Origin: Oreohelix idahoensis
Lineage: Eukaryota; Mollusca; Gastropoda; Stylommatophora; Oreohelicidae
NCBI GenBank assembly: GCA_024509875.1
Contig: JAMPIV010008508.1
Coordinates: 341,501 to 405,500, forward strand
DNA: 64,000 bases
Reading direction: 5' to 3'
Shown: in pieces, positions 23,732 through 33,886 of the stretch
Numbering within the stretch: position 1 is the stretch's first letter
Layout: every line of letters begins with the position of its first letter
Made by a program: the position numbers and the translations under genes
Notes under the pieces: model-generated
Seen by the model: the letters and a program-made list of their open reading frames with translations, nothing else
Databases searched by the model: none
What the model was told of the DNA's origin: nothing

Positions 23732-25504
23732 ATATCATTCCTGCCTTTTTCTCACTCTGACACACCGGTGATCACCAAAAAGAAAACACAGTCACGCTTA
23801 CCTACAAGTTACGTTCACCACCTTCTGGAACAATTATTCATGGACACCCAGCCAAAGTTGTGTTCTGACGAAGCAAGCCCCAGTTTTCTCCAAGGATAAT
23901 GAATTCAAATCTTGGGAAAACGCTTTCTTCACAATGGTACGTAGGATGCTGTTAACTGTCTCTGCTAATTTTGTCCAGTTAGTAAAACTAAGTAAGCGAT
24001 CTAATGTTCACAAGGGTACAGTAGCTTGAAATACATCGATAGTTACATCGAGGGTCAGGAAAATAACTCTGTTCAGGATCTATCTTCTTCACAACGCAGT
24101 GGTTGTTAATTAAGATAATATCACAAGTTTGATTATGTCAAATGTTAGATTAAGTCGCCACCACGGGCCGACAGTAAAACTTTGATTATGGAAAGGAACT
24201 CCGGAACTGTATGCCAGTTAAAATATAAAGTTCAGAAATTGTTCTTTCGTCTAGTTATTCTCAGCTAGACATAAACAGAAACCGCTGGTAGGTTTAGGGT
24301 ATAACCCAGATACTGTGTAAAGGAAGAGAAACGTACAAAATACTTAACCATAACAGTATTCACAATCCTATTCTACCCGCGTAAAATATAACATAGTTAT
24401 CCACTTCGGTTATAACTTAAATTATAAACTGCAAGCTTAGAGCTTGTCTCATCGTTTAAAACTCCCGTGAAATAAGTTATAGTCATATAAAATAAAACCC
24501 ATCATCATGAATTAGAAATTCATATAAATATATTTCGTCAATACTCATGAGTCATCAGTGCATTTACTTAGTTAGTTAAACTATTCTCTTGCTGGTTACT
24601 AGCTGTTTAATCAAATTTATTAAAAGCCGAATGAGTTTAGCTAGAAATATAATTTATTCGCTCTCCACTGTAACGCAGTAACTTTAGAGAATATAACTGA
24701 ATTATCATTTAATCTCTCTACACAGAAATTAACTAGTGAAATAAAATAAGCGATCACCAGTTAAATCACTCAATCACTACTAGATATATATTTACTACAG
24801 CGCAGAAGTAGAAACTATCTCCAATTCGACCAACTAAATGATACTTCTATTAACAGAGATCTTAGGAATCGAAAGCTAGAAGGTTCTAGTCTGGCTGGCG
24901 GTACTTTGATGAATTTGAGTAGAAAATCTAGAGTATATATATCTCTCGGATGAAAGAAATAAGTTACGTCTAAGACCTGAAACAGACTCAATTTCCAGAC
25001 GTAGCACCTTGGGAAAATCTACATATTCCCTAACTCGTTTCTGCAACTACCCGCATTTCTCACGCTGCGACCAAAGTCCAGACTTTACACCTTTCGAGGA
25101 TTCTACGTTCCGATCTCGGATTATACGTAGTTCAAAGCCATTCTCTGGTTCTGATCATACATCGGCGATAAAACTTACAGTGTGCGTAATTACGCATTCT
25201 GCTTCAAATTGGCCATTCCCAGTGGTCAAAGTCTTTCATCCCAAATTCTTCATCGAGAATTATTACTTACATGCGAACAGATTCAGGGGAAGATAATACA
25301 TATCGTTAAGACTTGCCACTCCTCCGGTCTACTCGTAAACCTACATCAAAGAAAATGCAATTAAATGCTTGCTAACTTAGAGAAGAATGACAAAGGTTTG
25401 AATGGGAGAGTTAAGTCCCGACGGGCGTGGGTGACGAGACGTAGAAGAAGAAAATAAAGACAAAAAGAAAGATATATGAAATCGATAACATAATCTCTGC
25501 CACA

Positions 25505-26635
25505 TATGGTAATACGTAACCTTTGCAGGCACGCACCTTATTTCACGTGGGGATATTTTGAAATATCACACCCTATCTGCATGATTTGAAATGGTTGGAT
25601 CTTTCTGATTAGATTCATAACAACAACGCTTTGGAAAATAGGAATATATCTTGACCATTTCGCAGTTTTATCTCAATGTGAATTTCACGCTCGCCAAGAC
25701 AACATAAGACCTCGCCAGAGTGAAGACTAGATTCATAATTCCTTTTTGTTAACCGGACCTTTTTGTTGGAGAACCAGATAAGACTTATAAAGCACAGGAA
25801 CTCTCTAAATTTTAATAAGGAACCCCGGGACTAGGAAACTGAAAAAACACGGAGTCAGAGGGGGAATCTATGGTCAAAACTAAAGACATCCCAGACGCGT
25901 GCAAGAGAACGATTCGTCTCTTTTATTACTCTGAATAAAAAACGTCTGTAGCCAAGATGGGCGTAAGTAGCGCATTTTCATTCTGTTTTATTACTAACAT
26001 GTGAACTAACATATAACTATATATATTACCATGTGAAGTTTAATATGTGAAACTCGCTATTAGATGTCAAAGTCATTTGAGGCTGGCAACCTCAGTATCT
26101 AGAATGATGATTCATGAACCACCACTGCACGGGCTGGTGATTGCTTTATTGGTAATTTCGTAAAGAGAACTAAAAGCATAAAGTAGTTCTAGGTTCCCTA
26201 TGGAGCAGGGAGGGAAAGATGAAAAGAAATGATGTACATTCTAAGTATAATACTTACATTTTCAAAGCAGTATAAATGTCCCTATAAGCTTTAAACCAGT
26301 GTAAATTAATCGAAGTTTAAAACTTTTCCACAAGTGTAAATGTAAATGAAACACGAATGAATTTATAGTATGAACACTTTTCAAACAGTGGAGATGTAAA
26401 TGTAAAAGATATTATATCTGTACGTTTAACCTTTTCATTTAAATGTAATGTAAAGCTAAAGCTGTTCAGTTTAAATGTAACGGAATTTTTATTCCGAGGG
26501 ATTAAATTTAATTCTCATTGAGGGTAAATTCTGACATGGGATGGTAGAATAGAAGAGGGGGGCACATAACTGTGTCGGAAAACGCCATACACAGAAGAGC
26601 GTTTCGTTTCTATTTCTATTACCTAAAGTAAATTT
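25505..26635 (+). repeat. Dispersed repeat E, copy a (parts R1 and R2)
   Basis: From about 25585 it matches 28998-29350 (R1: 'ttggatctttctgattagat', 'ccggacctttt', 'aaacacggagtcaga'). From about 25960 to 26635 it matches the reverse complement of about 56935-57640 (R2). Part R3, present in copies b and c, is not found downstream. It is cut at its left by element B. E carries no coding capacity; it may be an LTR or a non-autonomous element of unknown class. Confidence 0.75.
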
Positions 26636-27709
26636 TGTTATTTGTAATGTTACAAAATGTCTTCTTCTAGATGTCTTTTAATCCTATTACTTAACGTCCT
26701 TCCAGTTGGAACACAGTAGAAATGTCTAAAGTACTCCCGGGCACTGGTTTTCATGGTTGAGTCCTGAATGACCTTCTTTCCTGAGTTTTTATTCAGGCTG
26801 TTCATTCACTCCTGCCCAGTCTGCACCCGGTGTAGATGACATGGTGTCCAAATGCCAGATGATGTCAGATTCTGTCAATAAATTCTGTTGATTCCATATT
26901 TGCATAGGGCAGACTACTAGGTATGCTGTGTTTAAACACGAGCACGGGTGTGGCCAGTTTATTCGTTCATGATGTCGTCACTCACTTTGTCCTGTGGACT
27001 TCAGAGTAGGGACGTGAGAGATCGTTGACCTTAGATGTCCCCATAGCAAGGAATATTCTGCCGCACTGAACATTGAATGCTAGATTTCTTCCCTATTTTT
27101 AACCACCGTGGCGATTTCCATTCTACAAAAAAAGAGTCTATCTAGATGCTGTAATGACGCCTTGCTGTCTAGGGTTCCCCTCGTCGTTCTAGCGTACACA
27201 GCATTACGCAATTGAGACAGGGTTCCATCTAGACATGTGACCAGTGAAATTTCTTTAGCCAGGATTCTGCGAGGCTTTCCCCTGGGATCAGACAATTTTC
27301 TGTTCGTTTTATATTTTTTTCATGTCATGGCTTCAGCGAGTATGTCGCAGTACATTAGCGTATTTTTTTCTTTACGTGAGATGAAGAAAATAGACGAAGA
27401 ATAATACTTCTTTCAATTAGGGGAACAGGTGGAAGATGACTAATAATACGAACATCATGTAATTTGCATTTGTCGTTTATGTGACTTCCAGTTGTGTTTT
27501 ATTCTGCTTATATTGGTGCTCAAGCAGCAAACCAGGGCACTCTCTAGATGAGTGGTAGGCAACTGAGGAGTTGTGGGGGAGTTCTCTGAAGATCTATCTA
27601 GATGAAATGATTTCTGTTTTCAGGCTTCGACGTGTCTAGAATTTAGAATAAGTGTCGTCTGTATGTAATAAACACACAAGAAAATCAGCCAATGCAATAT
27701 GCTGTATAG
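26636..27709. other. Noncoding DNA, no gene recognised
   Basis: A 71-codon minus-strand ORF (27080-27295) has no recognisable motif. The phrase 'tctagatg' recurs several times, without a fixed period. Confidence 0.35.
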
Positions 27710-27850
27710 AATAGTGAACACTATAAACCCTAATTATAACCCACACGGGGTTGAACTGGGTATCCCATGTACATGGCAAATATCAGTTTTCCTGGACATG
27801 GTCCTAAAACCAAACCAAACCTGTATGTAGTGTTTATCTCTGACGTACGA
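27710..27850 (+). repeat. Dispersed repeat F, copy 1
   Basis: The segment from 'tgaacactata' to 'tgtttatc' is about 130 bp and matches 49428-49555 ('ccctaattataaccca', 'tggtcctaaaaccaaaccaa'). In the second location it lies directly next to the end of repeat E. Confidence 0.75.
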
Positions 27851-28054
27851 TCTTCTTTCTCCATAAGAATCAACGGCGTGGTGGAACACACAAACTGAAT
27901 GATACTGGACCGAATGTTAACCTCAAAGATAGGATCACGTTCTTATTTCAGTTCACGATTAAAGTGACGTTTTGTAAACTAGCTCGTGAGTTTTCAATGG
28001 GATTGAAAGAAAAGTACCTTTAGTCCTAGGGATTCCATTCTTTTAAACGCCGGG

Positions 28055-28135
28055 GGTCAGAGTGGCTAAGAGGTATGTCGTAGTGGCTAAGAGGTATGTC
28101 GTAGTGGCTAAGAGGTATGTCGTCTGCCTCGAATT
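28055..28135 (+). repeat. tRNA-like head with triplicated box A (21-bp units)
   Basis: Three exact copies of a 21-bp unit containing TGGCTAAGAGG (28061-28081, 28082-28102, 28103-28123), then CTGCCTCGAATTCT. TGGCTAAGAGG matches the internal Pol III box A pattern (TRGYNNARNGG). There is no proper box B, so this looks like the head of a tRNA-derived SINE in which box A was duplicated. Confidence 0.6.
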
Positions 28136-28170
28136 CTAAAGGTATAAAACGTGAATATAAATGACAGATG

Positions 28171-28296
28171 ATATTTTAGTGTATTTTATCTCAATTTAAT
28201 CATTTACAAAAGGTTATTGATTTCTTTGTGTTCTGTCCGTTGAGAAAATACGATCAATAATATGAAAATGGAAACTATAAAGTTCACGCAAAAAAT
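28171..28296 (+). repeat. Dispersed 127-bp repeat, copy 2
   Basis: Matches 5344-5470. It follows the tRNA-like head at 28055 after about 35 bp, so the two could be the body and head of one SINE-like unit. Confidence 0.7.
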
Positions 28297-28299
28297 TAT

Positions 28300-28980
28300 T
28301 CTATATAGAATTGTGATAAAACGTCTGAACTTGCTCTTTTGTGTGATCTCTCACACCTTCAGCCCTCCGGCAGTATCCTTTCTTTTTCTTCAGTTTTCTC
28401 ACTCATCGCTTTTATTTGGCATAAATCATGCCTTTTCATTTGTATTTTCACTATTTTGCACTATGCTGGACATAGCATGGTGAAGTCTCTAACACGCCAC
28501 TTCCCTATGGCAGTATTTGCTACGGGAGTAATTCTTATCTTATTGTGTCGCATTCACGCTTCACAAAGACGTGTTAAGTTACGCCTGGTTATTAGACGGT
28601 CAGCGACAGTATTTTATCACAATATCGGTCTGACCATATTTTCAAGCGACGAGGCGTGTTTATCCAAGGAGTGTTGAATAGGACCAGATTTGTTTGTCTG
28701 GCGAAACACATGATAACCCGTGCACGAGGCGGAACTTATGACATAAGCGCTTCCGGGTCATCCTTGCTACACAACATTACCGTCCGTGTGACACCTGTGG
28801 GCAGACAAGAGTGATATAATCGCTTCCGGTCACTGGGTTAAAAGTAATTAACGATGTATTACATTTTAGACAATATGAGTCTACAAATGTGTTTGTGAGA
28901 GTGTATGCAAGACATCATATTACCATATATGGGAGATGTGACCTTTTGCAAAATTTCTCCGTGTAGGAAATGTTTTGAAA
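28300..28980. other. Noncoding DNA, no gene recognised
   Basis: ORFs of up to 112 codons show no known motif. GC content rises locally near 28680-28810, without repeat structure. Confidence 0.35.
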
Positions 28981-28984
28981 GTGC

Positions 28985-29826
28985 CACACCCGACCTGTTT
29001 GAAATGATTGGATCTTTCTGATTAGATTCATAACAAACTTGGAGGGGATTATAGGCTGACTTTTTTCGCAGTTTTATTTCTCTGCGAATTTAAAGCTCGC
29101 CAAGACAACATCAAACCTTCGCCAGAGTGAAGAACTAGATTCGTAATTCCTATTTGTTAACCGGACCTTTTATTGGAGAACCAAATAACACATTTAAAAG
29201 CACTGGAACTCTCTACATGTTAATAAGGAAGATCGGGACTAGGAAACTGAAGAAACACGGAGTCAGAAAGAGAATCGATTGTAGAATTACAGCATCCCAG
29301 ACGCGTGTAAGAGAACAATTCGTCTCTTTTATTCATCTGTGCGACACATCTGTAGCCAGGATTGGCTTATTGGTGGTACCAGCAAAAAGTACTATCTCTG
29401 GAACCAAGTGAAGGTAGAACTGGACTGACGTTTTGCAAGATGCCATCATAAGAAGGTCTTACAGACAGACGCAGAACCAACCTAGCCGTTACTCCTTGAA
29501 TGTTCTGGGAGCGTGCGGCGCCTGAATATTGACCAGAGACGAGCGAGAGCAGAGTGAAAGAAACTGACCCAGCAGGAGAAGAAACTACCATTGGCAGCTA
29601 AGTGCAAATATCCGCTGCCAAAAGTGACCTCCTTTATTCAGTTAAATCCCAATCAAGTGATGAAACTTTTCCATAACTATTCAATTTATTTTCCAACTGT
29701 TAAAACTTAAAGTGATTATTAAATTTTGTTATTTGTACTGTTACAAATTTAACTTCGATGTAATCCTTTTAAATGTACTACATGTTGTCTCAGTCAAAGT
29801 TACTAAACCTACACTCTAAACAGAGC

Positions 29827-29923
<97 letters not shown>

Positions 29924-29950
29924 CCACTGATTAACTCAGCGGTGGGGGCT
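28985..29950 (+). repeat. Dispersed repeat E, copy b (R1 and R3; continues at 49140)
   Basis: R1 (to about 29355) passes directly into R3 ('ggtaccagcaaaaagtact' to 'cagcggtgggggct'), with no R2. R3 matches the reverse complement of 56440-56935. It is broken at GGGCT by the LTR-B insertion and resumes with 'ggcttaacgagc' at 49141. An expanded (TA)n tract lies at 29834-29919, where copy c has only a short AT stretch. Confidence 0.85.
29834..29919. repeat. (TA)n microsatellite inside repeat E
   Basis: About 86 bases of pure TA. In the inverted copy of E (about 56470-56485) the same place holds only a short AT stretch, so the tract expanded after the copies separated. Confidence 0.95.
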
Positions 29951-31078
29951 TGTCGTAGATTAGTGATAGACGAATTAAGACTTGAGTTGGTCCCTTCTGA
30001 ATAGAAATAGAACAGGTGATAGCTAAGTGGGAGATAATATAAGAAATAGATTTTCACGATTGAGATGGTGGAAAATAATAGAGTCTGTCCCTGACACTCG
30101 AGAAGCTTCTCTCGGTCAGCCTATCTCTACAACAGATCTAGATTAGTCAGACAGTCTACTAGAATATATATAGTAATATATATACCACTCATCTACACAC
30201 ACACATAAGTGACGACAGTTAGACGCAGAGACGTGAAAACTATAACAATGGAATATAGATATTTTTGGACGAGCTGACCGGCACACTTGAATAAGTTTAT
30301 GTAAATTTTATTTATCATAAGAATTTCACCACAACCATAAATTTGAATATCGATCACATATAATTACACATAGGTTAAAGAATTACTAAAAGAATAGACC
30401 CATAGGTGTAATCCTTTCCCCCTCTGTTGAGCCCACGATCCCGTTAGAAGAAAAGTTATAGCCCCAAAGAGTCACAGATTTATACGCTATGGTCTAGGAT
30501 TTCCCTCTACGGTTAAGAACAGAGTTGATATATTAATCTATTCTAAGAGGAAAACATCATTAGCAACAAACTTGCATAAAGAAAACACAAAGTGGGTGCA
30601 TAAATTATACCATAAGGGAATCACTCAGTCCTGCTTTCTCTCTGTTCATTCACTTGTGGCCACTGACATTCTTTCTTACCTACAAACTTGATGTCTTACA
30701 CCTTCAGGCGCAAACTTTAGGACACACACACACACACACAGTGAATCCGTGTTCTTTTTTATAAAGAGAACCCCAGCTCTGCAGATACAGGTTTCATCCA
30801 ATGTTCCGGGGAGCGTTCACTTTACAACTATATTTTAGGATTACTGTTTATGTCACTTGAATCAGTTCAGGTAAGAAATTTTAACTGGGCTCACAATGTC
30901 AGAATCTCGAGGTTTCCAGTACTTAGGAAATGACAGGTTGGTAACTTCTCTCAATATAAAATTATTGGTCACACCTAAATTATTCAAACGTCGGAAATGT
31001 TACTGTTTGGAATTTCGCCACAGGGGCTGAATGTACATAAAATTTAGGGAAGAAATATAATCTGGCTCAATAGGCCCG

Positions 31079-32632
31079 TGTAAAGTTTCTTGTCCACTGT
31101 AAAGTGTCAGTCTGTAAAGAAGTGTGGTGTGTTCTTTTTCTTCTGTAAAGATGTGTACAGAGCTGTTGAGATCAGGCATGCTCCAGTCTACCCAGCTGTA
31201 AATGGGTAACTCACCCTAGTCCTGAGTTAGGGAAGGCAAAGGCAGCTGTGAACAGTAGTTTCCCTCTAAGGCTCCAGGGGAAGCAGGCCCTAAACTTGGT
31301 CACTTCAACCGACGCAGGATGGTGTAGATATGGAGTAGAAGTGTAGAGTGTGATTAACGCGAATGGTGTACTGTTCGTGTTCTGACCAATCTAAACACTC
31401 ATTCACTTGTGTCTACAAGGCACCAATGCAGACTGCTGGAATCTTTGTTTACACAGTTTATTTAGACTCACACACTGGGACATAACGAGTAAATCATGGG
31501 TATGTTGACACATCAATTTGCAGGCATACATAGTAGATCCTATGTCATGACACATTCATAAATAATAGGTAGTACATCAATATCTTCCAATGTCATGATA
31601 CATAATGGCCGCATCCCCTATCTGACTAAGCGCGTCAGTGAAGGCGGATCGGTAAGTAACTAAAGTTGCTTTATGTTCACAGTTTATCATATTGTGAAAC
31701 CACGATAAGGGGTTTCTATCAGAATTGAGATCTTCTTGCCACTGTCCGAATAATAAGATACATGCCCCGTTCTTTGGACAGTGATTCAAAAATACGATGA
31801 AAGGAATGTAACATGGCCGCCTTCCTGAGTTGTCGCTCACTCGCTCACAGGAGGATATATATATAAGCCAAAGTTAATTTGCAATACATATGCATAATTT
31901 CATAAAGTTCCTCCATACAGATCTACCGTAATCTAGTTACCTCACGTAGACATAATTACAGTATGGAGCCCGTCATCTCCGTCGATACAAACTTGACCCT
32001 AGCGTTGCGAAGCACAAAATTCCAGCTAGGTCTAACCGACCTGAGATCACCAAAAACAGGGACTGGCATTACATGGAGTCCGAATCATACATGGTACCGT
32101 ACATTAGGAAAGTCTCTAACACAACTCTAGTAGAGACACAATCTCCTATAGAAGAAAAACCACTTCGTAAATCATTTTTACTGAAGAATATACCAGCCCT
32201 GGAAAAATGCGTACCCGCCATTGTCACGGTACATCGGAACTCATCACGACTAGACAAGACAACTCCTACTTCCGCTAGAGCGGTGTAACAAGAATATAGT
32301 CCTGCCTACCCATCCAAAATATACAATATAGGACTGATTCTACTTGTACTAATAATATGTAATACATATGAATTCAGGCCATAAACATAATAAGCAAATT
32401 AATCTATTTTCTGGCCCTAAGAAATAGGTACGGACAAGGGTGTCATATCCATGCGCCGAATTAATATCAAGAACGATTACTCCTATAATCAAAAGGGTAA
32501 AACAATTATGGATTATCTAGCCTTCCCCATAGACAGCATTTTCATACACAAATGAATGAATGTCTATATCTTTTCCATATTAAATAGCCATATCGATTTT
32601 TGTAATATGTGCGTCAAAATATGCACGCAACA
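31079..32632 (-). repeat. Left arm of C: LTR in reverse orientation
   Basis: It reads TGTAAAGTTTC... to ...GCACGCAACA on the plus strand, the exact reverse of the 3' LTR. Small ORFs in it (31577-31840 minus, 32073-32288 plus) recur in the other arm on the opposite strands only because the arm is duplicated. Confidence 0.93.
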
Positions 32633-33886
32633 GTGGTGAGCCAGATTCCTGGGTCCAGCCTACGCAGTCTTTTGTTGAGAATCACATTTTACAGTTGAAA
32701 GAACATTTGTTTGACCACATCAACACCAGTAGGACAGCTATACAATCAAGGTCAGCTTGACCTGTTCTGACAAGTGTAGTAATATCTGGGTCAGCACTTG
32801 TTGACATTTGGCACAGTACAGTGAGTGTTTATCCTGCTGTAATAGAAGAGCATTGTTGAACATAAAGTGCAAATTTCATCGGTGGATCTTCTAATGTGCT
32901 CAAAAAAATTGGACAGTGTAATAGTTAGAAAGCAAAGCTATTACTCAATAAAGTGGTAGTCTAATTTGTTAAAACTGAGCATACAGTACAATACATTGCA
33001 ACTACAACACATTGCATGATATGATACACACATTGATGATTTATATATATTTATGTTTATATATTATTTGTTTATATGTGTGATTGTTATGGGTTTTGCG
33101 GGCCTGGATGGGAGGTGACTAGAACAGGAAATACCAAGTGATATTGGTCTTGTTCTGGCGTTCTATAGGGAGCAATTTCTTAATTGAAATTTGCATGCAA
33201 CATAGTTTGCAAATATTTGGTTAGTTGTGACGACTGTTTCATATTTGTATTTGTAACATTTTTCTGTTCTTTATTTTTGTTTGATTTGTTTGTATAATTG
33301 TAGGTCTCATCTTTCCTTTCATTTTAGTTCTTTACACCCTTATGTTTATACACTGTGGCGTTATTTGTCTTGTTATCGTATTGCAGTTATCATCACAGAT
33401 TCTGTGATCATTTGTTTCATTTCTCCTATTTAATTTAATTTGATCTCTGCAAATGTTTTCAGATTGTCTTTTCTTGTTTGTCTTTTGTAATGTCTTTAGT
33501 TGGCATATGACATAGGAGGTACAGTAGAATACACTTATATTATAGTACAGATCAGTACTTTATGATTGTTATTGTTATAAAACAAAGTGTACAAGACCTT
33601 TATAAGGCTTGTCTCCCAAAGTGATTGGTAAAGGGAAATATTATTTTCCACAGGTACTCAAGTGATCATTGATTACATTAGGGTATACAAGACCTTTGTA
33701 AGGCTTGTCTCCCACAGTATTTGAGATAGACAGTTATTGTTGTCCACAGGCACTCAAGTTATCATTGGTTATTATAAACCATACAAGTTTTCACTAAGAC
33801 TAAGTCTATGGTATAGACTTGTCTCCCATTAAAGTGAAATAAGGTAATTTATTTACTTTTTCAGGTTTCTGATTTAAGAAGACAAA
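32633..33886 (+). other. C leader: primer-binding site and 96-bp stem-loop repeats
   Basis: GTGGTGAGCCAG follows the arm directly: a TGG one base after the LTR edge is the usual primer-binding site position. Three 96-bp units (33591, 33687 and 33783) precede gag. Units 1 and 2 begin with a stem-loop of the form ACAAG-CCTT / AAGG-CTTGT and then CTCCCA; unit 3 keeps the outer ACAAG/CTTGT pairing and CTCCCA. Each unit also holds a pyrimidine-AG|G string (tttccacag|g, tgtccacag|g, ctttttcag|g) like a splice acceptor. Packaging, translation or splicing roles are possible; none is shown. Confidence 0.7.

Larger units (their letters stand above)
8077..25504 (-). mobile_element. Element B: degenerate LTR retrotransposon (Ty3/gypsy-like) with ~2.5 kb LTRs
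   Basis: Two long direct repeats (8077-10577 and 14085-25504, the second split by element G1) flank a minus-strand gag-PR and partial INT. The complete LTR, defined with the solo copy at 29951-49139, runs TGTCGTAG...TCTGCCACA. The left copy lacks the first ~78 bases at its outer edge, so its TSD cannot be checked; the right outer flank starts TATGG inside repeat E. PR is followed directly by the integrase N-terminal linker, as in Gmr1-like pol order, but RT and RNase H are absent. The element cannot move by itself. Confidence 0.85.
14085..25504 (-). repeat. Right LTR (5' LTR) of element B, split by G1
   Basis: The LTR consists of 14085-14772 and 23737-25504, together about 2.46 kb, joined at the ATATC target of G1. 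It starts TGTCGTAG and ends GCCACA on the plus strand, so TG...CA termini hold on both strands. Confidence 0.88.

Noticed and set aside
31577..32288. ORFs of 62-87 codons present in both arms of element C (also 39534-39753 and 43249-43512)
   Set aside because: They are duplicated only because the arm is duplicated; the arms are too similar for conservation to mean anything. No motif.
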